Shown here piece by piece: positions 33,426 through 44,189 of a stretch of DNA of 64,000 bases (the first letter of the stretch is position 1; every line of letters starts with the position of its first letter). The notes beneath the pieces are model-generated. The model was given only the letters and a program-made list of their open reading frames with translations. It did not search any database and was not told the DNA's origin. Both the position numbers and the translations under genes were made by a program. Source of the stretch: Fulvia fulva (lineage: Eukaryota > Ascomycota > Dothideomycetes > Mycosphaerellales > Mycosphaerellaceae); assembly GCF_020509005.1 (NCBI RefSeq), contig NC_063024.1, positions 1,674,001-1,738,000 of the forward strand. The letters are read 5' to 3'.

Positions 33426-34376
33426 TCACTTCGACGTCTGACGTTCCCGTAACGTGGCCAGTATGAACTGAATACCGCGATATGTCTTGTGCGGAAGGAG
33501 TGCCTGTATCTGATTGAGTGTTAGGCGTTGGTGTCGAAGTTGTGTTGCCATATTCTCCTCTTCAGCAGACCACGTGACGCATCTGGCTTGCCGCACTCCT
33601 CCGTCCTGCAAGCGGAGACGATAAAGGCGGCCCCTACAAGCTGTCACGGTGCGTTTCAGCTGCATGGCGGTATCTTTGGGTAGGCTTCCTTTATCGTGCA
33701 GCTATCGAAGTAGGTCATCATCTTGATCAGTCCACGGTGCTTTGCTCAATGAAGCGTTCGCAGTGTTGGTCACTTTCGGCGAGAGTGCACGGAGGTATCG
33801 GGTCATGACAGAATGCGTGTCGCGATTCAGTGAAGCAGCGATCTTTGACCCAGGGACATCTGCAGCATGTAGTGTCAAGATTTGACGATCCTCCTCGATG
33901 CTGAATGGGATGGACGTCTTTCGATGGTAACGTTCAAGCTTCGACTCTGGTCTGTGAAGTAACTTTTTGGAAATGTGATTCTTGACGGAATCGTAGGTCC
34001 TTCCAAGATGTGTTGCCATATCGGGGTCCGTAATTCCAGCCTTCCGCAGACGCACCAGCTCGTCCTCCTCCGCTTTGGTCCACTTCGCGTACGTTCGTTG
34101 TCTCGGGCCCGTCAGCAGAGGCCGTACGGGGACAGATCGCACTGCATTGACATCTCCGTCCTCCGCAGCGGCAGCAGGTGCAGCAAATGGAGTGTCGAGG
34201 TCAATGCTGATCGTGTGCGTGGCGGACGAAAGGCACGGCAATGTCGTGGTTGTGTGGCATCTTTGATCGATGCTGACATTGATTCCTGAGAACAAGAAAA
34301 ACTTTCGCGCAGCAGGCCATGACGGAAATCTAGTGAGGGATCTGTTCGCACTCAATACATGTATTAGCAGCCCCAT
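33426..34376 (-). pseudogene. Multi-Myb/SANT protein interrupted by in-frame TAG
   Basis: One continuous minus-strand frame of 317 codons with a single internal stop, TAG at 33702-33704. Four Myb/SANT-like repeats are visible: YAKWTKAEEDELVRLR, SIPFSIEEDRQILTL, KAPWTDQDDDLLR (then the stop, then LHDKGSLPKD) and CVTWSAEEENMATQL. The third repeat contains the stop where Gln is the natural residue (CAG to TAG), and homology continues after it, so the stop is a nonsense change, a leaky stop or an error rather than a normal end. It would otherwise be a nuclear DNA-binding protein. It is divergent to the IPI3-like gene. Confidence 0.7.
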
Positions 34377-34593
34377 TCGTGTGTGTCATTGGTAGCCACC
34401 AGGGATGTGTTGTTGCTCGGACGCGCCTTCCGTCCAACGGTCCAAGATTACTGGCCGGATAAAATCCGGCCGATATGATCCAGCTAGTCCCAGACGGGCC
34501 ATCAATATCCGTACCTTCTCGGATGTCTCTTTCTCGGACTTTTTCCGACGACCTGATGAAGATCATCAAACAACACATCGACAAAAACGCCAA

Positions 34594-36171
34594 ATGCTCA
34601 CCGAGTCCTTCATAGCCTCTGTGGGCGTGTCCGCCAAGGCCGCTGGCACCAACGTGGCCAAAGATGCGACCATTCTCCTGCACGAGTACCAGCCACTATC
34701 ACAGCAGCGAGCAATTTACAAAAAGTCTGCAACGCCGCGGAATTGTCTTGCAGTGAGCGAGACTCATATCTTCGCAGCGCAGGCCGACAAAGCTGCTGTG
34801 CATGTGTACAACCGAGCAAAGGGAAACCAGGAAGCTACTGTGCCCTTCACGGAGCGCATCTCCTCCATCGCATTGGCTTGCGATGATTCTGTACTGATCA
34901 TTGGAACTGTCGAGGGCAGGGTCTTTCTGTGGGAGATATGTACAGGACGACAGGTGACCACTGGACAGTTGCATCTTCAAGCTGTGACCGCATTAGCAGT
35001 TGACCCAACATCGAATTTTCTGCTTTCGGCGTCCAAGGATTCGACAGTGCTCGTGTGGTCGATACCAGCATTGCTCTCGTTCTCGAGCATCAACATAGTC
35101 TCTCAGCTCCGCACATTTGATTCTCACCATTCGGAAGTGGTTACGTTGGCTGTAGGCCACAGCTCATCGCGCTGCAATATTGCAGTGACTGCTTCCAAGG
35201 ACAAGACGTGCTTGGTATGGGATTACCACACTGGCAACCTCTTGCGAACCTATCTGCTGCCGGATGTGCCACTCAGCATCGCACTGGATCCAGCCGATCG
35301 TGCTGTCTATATCGGGTACGAGGACGGTAGCCTCCAACAGCTAGACCTCTACACTGCTCCAAGCGGTGCATTGGACGCTGTACAAAATGCAGCAGATGCC
35401 ACTACGCCGCTCTTGACACCTAACTCGTCACGATGGAAGCTACAAGATACGACACACGGGCCTGCTTTGAGTCTCAGTGTTTCTTTTGATGGCAGCGTTG
35501 TGACTTCTGGCCACCAGTCAGGCACTGTGGTGGCGTGGGATACTGCCCGAGGTAACTTCATCTCGTCTGTAGTACAGCCACCGCTGCCTGGTCCGGTGAA
35601 TAACCTCTCTTTCTTACCAGTGGATGGATTTGGCAGGAGAGATGGCTCAAGCACAACCAAGGCTGTCGAAATCGTGAAGCCAAAATTCGGTGCATTTGAC
35701 AGTGGTGGTAGTGGCACAGTACCCGGCAACTACACGATCAAGACGCAATTCGCTTCGTCGCTTACATTTTCGGACAACGTGGAGCCTTCGAGTAGCTTCA
35801 TCGCTGCTTTGACGGCGCCGATGTTTCCTACTGCTCTGCTGGATGAAGGTCTTGCCGAGCTTGCATCCTGGAACAGTGCGCCAGCCCGCGGGTCAGACCA
35901 CAAAGAGCATGAAGGTGACGATTCTATGGCCCTCGACAATGCAGCCGACAAACCCAACGCGCCCAGTGTCGAGGACGAAAATACTGATCTGAAACGCCAG
36001 GTCGCAGCATTAAGAAGAGTGCAGCAGAAGACATTTGAAAAGATGGACAAGCTCAACCTTGAGAAGAAGGGGCTATTGCAAAGGGAGCAAAAGAGACTAG
36101 CCAGCAAGGCCATCAGGAACTCCAATGGCCATGTCAAAGCTGACACTTCAAGTGACGAAGACATGGGTTGA
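34594..36171 (+). CDS. IPI3: IPI3-like WD40 protein of pre-rRNA processing
   Basis: 525 aa from ATG 34594. WD40 repeats follow in order, for example DSVLIIGTVEGRVFLWEI, FLLSASKDSTVLVW, IAVTASKDKTCLVWDYHTG, AVYIGYEDGSLQQLDL and VVTSGHQSGTVVAWD. The C-terminus is acidic, then coiled coil (LKRQVAALRRVQQKTFEKMD). The layout matches fungal IPI3, a Rix1-complex subunit that works in ITS2 processing and 60S ribosome maturation in the nucleus. No intron needed. Confidence 0.85.
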   Translation: MLTESFIASVGVSAKAAGTNVAKDATILLHEYQPLSQQRAIYKKSATPRNCLAVSETHIFAAQADKAAVHVYNRAKGNQEATVPFTERISSIALACDDSVLIIGTVEGRVFLWEICTGRQVTTGQLHLQAVTALAVDPTSNFLLSASKDSTVLVWSIPALLSFSSINIVSQLRTFDSHHSEVVTLAVGHSSSRCNIAVTASKDKTCLVWDYHTGNLLRTYLLPDVPLSIALDPADRAVYIGYEDGSLQQLDLYTAPSGALDAVQNAADATTPLLTPNSSRWKLQDTTHGPALSLSVSFDGSVVTSGHQSGTVVAWDTARGNFISSVVQPPLPGPVNNLSFLPVDGFGRRDGSSTTKAVEIVKPKFGAFDSGGSGTVPGNYTIKTQFASSLTFSDNVEPSSSFIAALTAPMFPTALLDEGLAELASWNSAPARGSDHKEHEGDDSMALDNAADKPNAPSVEDENTDLKRQVAALRRVQQKTFEKMDKLNLEKKGLLQREQKRLASKAIRNSNGHVKADTSSDEDMG

Positions 36172-36519
36172 CGGAGAAATGCTACATTAATCACGGCAGA
36201 CCACGATACTGCAAAGTTTGAAAGTCTTCAAAGACAAAGTCGATGACCCAGCGACGCCACAAGCTGCAGGCTTGGCAGCACGAGGCATGCAAGGACACTC
36301 GAACAGGAAATTTCGACCAAGGGCGACGGCAGCATTCCTGATCCCCGCCTCCACAGCCACGTATTTGTTTTGCGTTTCGTCGATGGAATGCTCAGTACAC
36401 TCAACTTGTCGCGACATCGAGAAACAATCTTTCACAGACACTATCGTGAGGCACTGGTTGCACCGACCATCGATCGTTACATCTTGGATTCATCGTTTCT
36501 AGTCAGGCCAGATTTCAGT

Positions 36520-37818
36520 ATGGGGTTCCGTCATTTCACTGCCGTATTGGCAACATCAGCACTTGTTTTTCAAGTCGAAGCGCGCCATGTACTGAAGGGA
36601 GCACCGTACAGACACGAAGCAGTCGAGCTCGATCGAAGACAAGGAGGACCATTGATTCCAGTTTCACAAGAGCCAGCAGCAGTGGTGGCGACCACACCTC
36701 CACCGATCCTTACATTCGTTACGCCATCGCCTGGAGCATCGCCTGTAGCCGTGACAGAGCAGAGCCAACTCGTGGACTCCTTCGTACCGCAATTCACACT
36801 ATGCGATCTGCCACCTCAGGCAGTCTATCCCGTCACCCCTTTGCCTTCGATTACCACCATGAGCGCACCTTGGAGAAACAACTCAATCTCGATACCACCA
36901 GGTAACGGAACATGCACCACCATCTACAGCCCGACTCAGACCATGGTCTGCACCACAACGTTGACTGGGCTTGTCACTAAATACACAGTCAGCCACTGTA
37001 GCCAAGACATCACCTTTTCGACAGAGTATGGTGCTGTGCTTGCGTCGCCAACAGTGACTGCTGAAGCCGCCTCTGGTGCGATTGGAAGTGCCTTGGTCAC
37101 GCCAGCGCCGACACTCCAGCGGTTGACCACATACTATCTCGCGCCATGGCAAGCCGTCACCGCCGGCATTGCCCCCGAAGAAGTCGCGCTCAAAGTGTGC
37201 GCAACATACGCCAACGGCACAGAGGAGTGCATCAGACAGTATGAGGTCTGGCACACGTCGCTTATTACTTCGACGGCCACTACAACCACATCGGTCAATA
37301 TCTCAACCACGATTCACGGCCTCTCGCAACTTATTGTCGAGACTTTTGTCGCCAATGTCACGGCGCAAGTGACGACTTTCAGCATGGCCACCAACATGGA
37401 GCTCGAGTACAAGACGGAGATTGAGACGACCGAAAGAGAGACTGCTACACCCACTACTGCGCCCACAAGCTATATGACCGTGACTCTCGAGAATGCGACA
37501 CCAAGCAGCAGCGGTGATACAACGTAAGTCATCAGGCGATCCCCAACGAAGTGCTGGCACTAACGACTTCATCAGCATGACTAGAACATCGACCATCCGA
37601 CTGACTCGCAGCACAACCGTATACGTTGGTACGAGCACTTCCACTGTGCCCGATGGAGTTCTACCCACACCAGCCGCAGACGCAGAGGATGGCGCCTTCC
37701 CAACGCCGACGTAAGTCGTTTTGCCATTCATGACCTCGGTACTTATAGCTGACAACTGCACAGTGAATCTGTAGACTGGGTTGACTTGCTCGGTATACCA
37801 GCCGCGAGGAAGGAGTAG
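36520..37818 (+). CDS. Secreted Thr/Ser/Pro-rich cell-surface-type protein
   Basis: Exons 36520-37523, 37576-37710 and 37764-37818 give 397 aa with matching phases. A signal peptide (MGFRHFTAVLATSALVFQVEA) and a possible Kex2 site (ELDRRQ) precede a long Thr/Ser/Pro-rich extracellular region. Scattered Cys residues (CDLPP, GTCTTIY, HCSQDI, VCATYANGTEECI) suggest a few disulfides. Repeated TTTTS and TRSTT stretches suggest O-glycosylation. It has no C-terminal hydrophobic tail, so no GPI anchor is evident. I do not recognise the family. Confidence 0.75.
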
Positions 37819-38829
37819 GAAGGAGTGAGAAGGGCGTATGGTTGTGTTTTCAGTCTTATTGTATTCTCTTGTGCAACGCCGGTCGTACCGCTTTCTTGAT
37901 CAGCTCAACATCACACATCTCACTTTCCACTTTCTTTCCTGAGTCACTAGTGCCTCCGTCCAGACGGACGCAAGAGAACACAAAGCTCGCACTCGCTTCC
38001 TGCAGACGTAGTGCAACGATCGGTGAGGTGAGGAAAAGGTTCTCACGCTTTCTGATTAGAGCCAAGCCAGCCGTTGCGTGGCTCCACAATGGCGTCGTGG
38101 CTTGCAGGGATGTCTTTGTGGAGAGAGTTTCGCTTTCAGCTTCGCTTTCACTGCTTCTTTCATGACTTCATCGCGGCAGCACACATGGCCATCACGAGGA
38201 AGATGATGCTTGTCGGACTTGGCGTCGTGGCATGTTGCGATGGCGAAGGGAACCCTTGGAACCTGTCGCAATGTAGGAGAACGTGAATGGAAGGCACGTC
38301 AAGATCCTTGTCGCAGCGATGCAACACACCCCGCAAAGGATGCAAGCCACGAGCAACAAGGAGCAAGAACGCTGCGTCGGTACGAAGTACAGCGCCAAAG
38401 AGCCAACAGCAGCTTGGCGACGACCTGGGTGGATGTTAGTTGGTGTCTTGGCCGGTGAATGAGAGGCCAAGAAGGTCGGCTACTCCAGCATCCTCCCGGT
38501 GTGGGGAGTGGAGAGGCACATGGGCTGGAAAGGTTAAAGATATGCCATTCACTGCACCGTCTTCATTGGAGACGCTCTCGGATCCCGGCAAGTGTGGAGG
38601 CGGGCGCGGAGGTCACGATGGACGGCAGCTGCGCGCCATGTGCACGACGGTTCAGCTTCAGCTCGTGCAGCACGGCCGTTGTCCTTTAATGCTTGCACCT
38701 CCCCAAGCCGCGGACCGCGTCCCTCTCTTTGAACCTCTTCTTCCTTGTTCTCGCGTGCAACCCACTTCACATTGACAACACAGCACACACGCCCACTGTA
38801 CTGACCACAACCACCACCCACCGGCAACC
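37819..38829. other. Intergenic region upstream of sugar transporter
   Basis: About 1 kb; only short overlapping frames. The last 100 bp are pyrimidine-rich (CTCTTTGAACCTCTTCTTCC), as in fungal promoters. Confidence 0.45.
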
Positions 38830-40748
38830 ATGTGGAAGGTCGGCAACATCTACGTGATCACAGCCGTCGCCGTCATTGGCGGCGGTCTGTTTGGTGAGCA
38901 CCACAGTCGCGGATAGCAATATGCGCACAGCTGACTCGAGACATCAGGCTTCGACATCTCATCCATGAGCGCCGTCATTGGCACTCGCGCTTACCTCTGC
39001 TACTTCAACCAAGGTCCACGAGGTCCACCCTACAACAATGATCTTGAGTGCTCTGGCCCCACCGCCTCTGTCCAAGGTGGCATCACCGCCGCCATGCCTG
39101 CGGGCTCCTGGCTCGGCGCACTCGTGTCTGGCTACCTGTCTGATATCTTCGGCCGCAAGAAGAGTATCATGATTGGCTGTGTCATCTGGGTCATTGGCTC
39201 CACCATCATCTGCGCTTCTCAGAACATCGGCATGCTCATCGCTGGTCGTATCATCAACGGGTTCTGTGTTGGTATCGAGTCCGCTCAGGTGCCTGTGTAC
39301 GTGTCTGAGGTATGGCATCTTCCCACGACGAGAAGCAGACAGGACAGCGCTGACCATCACTAGATCGCACCACCTTCCAAGAGAGGCCGACTCGTGGCCT
39401 TCCAACAATGGGCCATCACCTGGGGCATCCTCATCCTTTACTACATCTCCTACGGCGCTTCCTTCATCGGCGGTCAAGATTCGACCAACTACAGCACCAC
39501 CGTCTTCCGCCTACCATGGGGTCTTCAGATGCTGCCCGCCGTCCTCCTCTTCTGCGCCATGTTCTTTCTCCCCGAGTCGCCTCGTTGGCTGGCACGCAAG
39601 GACCGCTGGGAGGACTGCCACGCTGTTCTCACCTTGGTGCATGGCAAAGGCAACCCGGACAGCCCACTCGTCAGGCAAGAGCTTAGCGACATCCGCGAGA
39701 TGGCAGAGTTCGAGGCACGCAACAAGGATGTCACGTACTGGGAGCTGTTCACGCCCAAGTACATCAATCGCACCCACATCGGAGTTTTCACTCAGATTTG
39801 GTCGCAGTTGACGGGCATGAATGTCATGAGTAAGTCACCTCCACGCTTTCCCCACGCGCTGTGCTAATACAAGACAGTGTACTACATTACCTACGTCTTC
39901 GCCATGGCAGGCTATGAGGGCAACGCCAACCTTCTTGCCTCCTCGATCCAGTACATTATCAATGTCCTCATGACCGTCCCGGCGCTGATCTGGCTTGATC
40001 GATGGGGACGACGTCCGACCCTCATCATCGGCGCGGCCTTGATGACAACCTGGATGTTCGCCAATGCTGGCATTCTCGCGACGCACGGTGAGGTCGTGCC
40101 CGGCGGTCTGAACGGTGTTGCGGCTGTCAGTATGAGGTTGAGCGGAGCTCCTGCCAAAGGCTTGATCGCCTGCACATACCTGTTCGTGGCCAGCTTTGCT
40201 CCGACTTGGGTAAGAATGACCCATATTGTTCAACTTGCTGGCAATGATAATGCTAATGCTTCCGCTAGGGTCCTGTGTCTTGGGTGTATCCTCCAGAGCT
40301 GTTTCCTCTTCGCGTTCGTGGCAAAGCAGTCGCATTCTCCACCTCTGCAAACTGGGCCTTCAACACCGCCCTCGGTGCCTTCGTCCCGCCATCATTCGTC
40401 AACATCCGCTGGAAGACGTAAGCAATCCCTTCTCCCCCTTGTGCTTCACGCAACACTAACACATCCCTCAGATACATCGTCTTCGGTGTCTTTGGTCTTT
40501 GCATGCTCATCCACACCATCTTCATGTTCCCCGAAACCGCTGGCAAGACCCTCGAAGAAATCGAGCTCATCTTCGAAGACCCGAACGGCATTCCGTACAT
40601 CGGTACCCCGGCTTGGAAGACGAAGGTCGACTACAGCAAGGCACGAGCTATCGAGCGTGGCGAGCTCACGCGCGAGGGCAAGCTGCATCATGATGATCAG
40701 AGTCCGGTGAGAGTCACCGAGGAGCCGAAGAGGCAGGAGAGCGTCTAA
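38830..40748 (+). CDS. MFS sugar (hexose) transporter
   Basis: Plasma-membrane sugar:H+ symporter type. Exons 38830-38893, 38948-39309, 39364-39829, 39878-40209, 40269-40417 and 40472-40748 give 549 aa, phases all consistent. Family signatures: GGGLFGFDISSMSA in helix 1, SDIFGRKKS, PESPRWLARKDRW, DRWGRRPTLI, WVYPPELFPLRVRGKA and PETAGKTLEEIE. The C-terminal tail is charged. Twelve membrane segments are expected. The sugar specificity cannot be told. Confidence 0.95.
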
Positions 40749-40861
40749 GTGGGGTGATACGATCAACGCGATGAGATGGGATGCGATAAGAAGTCTTGTG
40801 CGTTGCGCACAGTAGCTCAGAATATCAGACGAATGATAATGACGTGACAAGGTTGATCACG

Positions 40862-41545
40862 AAAATTTGCTCGAGCAATACCGTTTTCACAAGACCGCTG
40901 GTCACGTACGCAATGCCTTGAACGCGACAGAGCTTACACGATCTGCGGAGGGTGTGCGATACACGACGCGCTGACATCGTAAATAGTCCTTCGAGTCATA
41001 CCAATCCCATCGCGGAGCTGTCTATATAAGCAAGAGCATCAGCGCCACAGACTCTATGGAAAGTACGAAAGGCATGCGATGCACAAGGCGCCGCTGTGTA
41101 CGAAATGGCTCGAGCAGTACCATCTCCACAAGAGTTCTGGTTGCGGACACAAGAGCTTCGATGCGACAGAACTTGGACAGCCTGCGGAGGGCATGCAATG
41201 CACAAGGCGGTGTTGAGGATGGAATTGTTTGGGTCATACGGTTCTCAAGACAGGGGTGTTCGTGACGGTTGATGGAGCGGTGCGATGCAAGGAACGCATA
41301 TGGTGGAGAGCGTGCAGTGCATAAGGCGCTGTTGAGGACGAATTGGTGCGAGTAATACCGTGCTTAAGGCGAGGGAGGGTGTTCACGATGGGTGATGAAG
41401 CAGTGCGGTCGAGGGAACGGATATGTTGGAGAGCATGCAATATACGACGCGATCATACTACCTCCATCACTAATCTGTCACTACCAGTCGACGATGAGAT
41501 GCATTAGTAGTCACAGACACAGGTGAGAGCACACAATACACGAAG
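40862..41545 (+). repeat. Degenerate ~120 bp tandem repeat array
   Basis: A block resembling GGAGGGCATGCAATGCACAAGGCG recurs at about 40945, 41068, 41183, 41304, 41428 and 41522, mostly 115-125 bp apart, with partly matching sequence between (for example CGAGCAATACCGT versus CGAGCAGTACCAT and GAGTAATACCGT). It lies in the 975 bp gap after the sugar transporter. No coding potential seen; a diverged minisatellite. Confidence 0.6.
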
Positions 41546-41723
41546 CGGTTGTCAAGAGGAAACTTAATTGCTCGCATGAACGCTACAATAAGGACGCAAC
41601 ATTCTGATCAATCAAAGCATCCTCTCAACCCCCACAGTCCCCATCCTCCCCTAGACATGTGGGTAAAGTATTATCAACATCAACATAAATGCCGCCCGAT
41701 CCAGGATCGCTTGGCGTTGAGTA

Positions 41724-42377
41724 TCAATAATAGCGGCCGAGCCGCGCTACCTTCTCCTTCCAGAGCTTCGCCGGGTCTGCGCCATAAGGACACCACATCG
41801 TCTTGGCGCGGCGACGACGTGGTGGTTCCTCGACGTCCCCAACAGCAGAGTCGCGACGCTTGCGCTTGCGACTTGGTGACTGCTGCTGCTGCTCTGCCTC
41901 CTCGTCCACGGTCTCGTCGGCTAGGCGGACTGTGGAATTGGGGCGGGGATGGACGCGGTGGGCGATACCGCTTCCACGCTCCTCTCCCTCCTCACTCTGC
42001 TCACGCTCAACCTCATCGGGTGGGAAGAACGCATTGCAGGCGCGGAGCTTGCGGCGCGCCTTGAGGAGCGCACCGAAGATATTCGCCTCCACGTTAACAC
42101 CAGCGCTGGTGCGCTGTGTGGGGAGGTCGACGGTGGTGTCGTTGCGACGGAGCGCGACGAAATGGCAGTACTCCGACAGGATCGCGTCCTTGGCCTCGGG
42201 ATGTGTGGCGAGATCAGAGGCCTCTGCGAGGAGACGCAGTTGGCCACTGAAGGCGGCGCTGCGAGCGGAGTCGGCGAGGTCGTTACCGTTTTTGGGCTGG
42301 TAGACGAAGTCGGCCCAGATGGTGTACAAGCCGCGGACGACGACGGGCATGGCCATGTCGGGCTTGGTGCCGCTCAC
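41724..42377 (-). CDS. Hypothetical nuclear-type protein
   Basis: 217 aa, single exon. The N-terminal half (about residues 1-115) looks folded and may be helical; the second half is acidic (EEGEE, VDEEAEQQQQ) followed by two basic clusters (PSRKRKRRD and PPRRRRAK) that look like nuclear localisation signals, ending LWKEKVARLGRYY. No known domain recognised. Confidence 0.6.
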   Translation of the reverse strand: MSGTKPDMAMPVVVRGLYTIWADFVYQPKNGNDLADSARSAAFSGQLRLLAEASDLATHPEAKDAILSEYCHFVALRRNDTTVDLPTQRTSAGVNVEANIFGALLKARRKLRACNAFFPPDEVEREQSEEGEERGSGIAHRVHPRPNSTVRLADETVDEEAEQQQQSPSRKRKRRDSAVGDVEEPPRRRRAKTMWCPYGADPAKLWKEKVARLGRYY

Positions 42378-42461
42378 GGTGGAAGGCCTTGCTACGGTTT
42401 TAGTGGGATGTTGTGAAGGCAGTGGAAGGGTGGCTTACATTGGCAAGGAGTACATTCTTGC

Positions 42462-42566
42462 GTTGGAAATGGCTCTTTTGGGGAGTTTTCCTGGGTTGTC
42501 GAAAGTTGTCGTGGGTTGGAAATGGCTCTTTTGGGGAGATTTCCGAGTTGTGGAAAGTTGTCGTGG
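42462..42566 (+). repeat. Tandem duplication, 53 + 52 bp
   Basis: GTTGGAAATGGCTCTTTTGG begins both units (42462 and 42515), and both end AAAGTTGTCGTGG; a few substitutions separate them. It lies in the 5' region of the hypothetical gene at 41724-42377. The rest of 42378-43081 holds no gene I recognise. Confidence 0.75.
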
Positions 42567-43081
42567 TCGGTTCTGAGGCTAGCAGAAGCAGTGGTGTGTG
42601 GTGTGGTTGGTGTTGTTGTGGTCTGAAGTGTTGTTGATGTTGAAAAACGGAGTTTTTCGAATAATTCAGACGATGGTGTGAGTGTAGAGAAGAGGAGAAT
42701 TGTAGAGAGGAAAGAGATTCTTAAAGGACTTTGCTGAGGACAGCACCATGACAAGCTCATAGGACGATACCTACTAATACGGAGGACGTTGCTGTGGAGG
42801 TAAGCATAGTCATATGGCGACATGGACCTCATACAGCGCGACTGGGTCCGGATACGTGAAAGAGAAAGTGAAAGTGAGGACAGATGAAACAAAGTCAGGC
42901 TGTGAGCCAAGACATATCAGTGCAGTGCAGCCAAATGACAATTTTGACTTTCGCCTCAAGGATAGAGGTTCGTAACGAGCTAACTTACCTTGAAGCTCAT
43001 AAGCAAAATCGGACATCACCTCTGAGAAAGTATCGCATAGGCATGCCGACCTACCCCTGAGGGAGTCATCGGTCATCGGGA

Positions 43082-43477
43082 TTACTTGAAATCCATGGAC
43101 AAGTTCGTGTCACAGTTGAAGGTAATCTCGGGATATGCATTGTGCAATGCCTTGTTGATGTTGTACTGGTTGTCCTGGCTCATGTTGGACACTATTGTGA
43201 GCTTGGTGTTCTTGTTTTTGCTTGAGCCGCTGCACTTGAGTCTCTTGAGATCGTAGATCGCGGAGACTTTGGACTTGATCTCGGGGCATCGGTCGCCGCC
43301 AAGGTAAGGACGACCAACCACTACCTGGTAGATTGATTCATTCATATTCCATGTGCTCTGGTAGCCTTTGCAGGAGCTTTGGTCGGCGGCGATTTCGCCG
43401 CGTGCCTCGAGGGCAGGTGCCGGCGCGGCCAGCGCGCCTGTGAGGGTGAGTGCGAAGAGGATTGTAGTGGAAAGCAT
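43082..43477 (-). CDS. Small secreted cysteine-containing protein
   Basis: 131 aa from ATG 43477. Signal peptide (MLSTTILFALTLTGALAAP) with a following APAPALEARGE propeptide-like segment. The mature part has four Cys (SSCKGY, DRCPEI, LKCSGS, FNCDTN), enough for two disulfides, and is basic in the middle. Size and layout are those of secreted effector-like or RNase/antimicrobial-like fungal proteins, but no family is recognised. Confidence 0.65.
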   Translation of the reverse strand: MLSTTILFALTLTGALAAPAPALEARGEIAADQSSCKGYQSTWNMNESIYQVVVGRPYLGGDRCPEIKSKVSAIYDLKRLKCSGSSKNKNTKLTIVSNMSQDNQYNINKALHNAYPEITFNCDTNLSMDFK

Positions 43478-44189
43478 CTTATCGGTTGCTTGTATCCGGG
43501 AAGTATCGATCGGGAATTTGAGAGTCTGGTTCTTTGTGGGTTTGTGCGTTTTTGCGACTCTGCGGTCGAACTGGGCGCACATTGCACTTATACCGTGTGG
43601 CGCTTGGCAGACAGTCGGAACAATAGCTTTGCCCTAATAAAGGACGGCAGCAGGAATAGCAGGACTAAAAGGAGTATACAAAGGCAGGTGGCGGTCTCTT
43701 TGTGACATTGTTCGCCCGCAGCGGTCTCGACCAGACGGAGGCCTCGTGACAACGCCGGTGCACATTCAGCACGGCCAATGTTCCGAGGCGACAGATGCGA
43801 TCCGTGCGCGCAGTAGAGCGAAGAGCTGCCGAAGATGCAAGGCACTTGTATCCACGAGCTGCTCATCACTCTATGCTTGGGGTATGCGACCAGGAAGACC
43901 AGTTTCCGAGTTGCAGAGGGCAGCCCACCATGATCTAAGGTCTCAAGATCTCAAGGTCACGGTTGCTGCAACGTATGGCGCATATGTGATAGTCTCTTCG
44001 AGGCCGTGCCCAGAAACGGGTCGTGAATGACACCTAGCTTGATCGCGGCCACGTCCACTGTGCGAAGTTGCCTTGTTCGCAGCCGTGAACGAAAGGGCAC
44101 CCTGACCTTTCAGCACTTCTCAGCATTACGCAGACTTGGCCAGTAGCTCAACAACAAGATACGACTCGTTGCGATCTCTAGTCATAAAG
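43478..44189. other. Intergenic region between divergent genes, no feature seen
   Basis: About 700 bp between the start codons of the small secreted protein and the F-box-like gene; only short unsupported frames. Confidence 0.4.
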
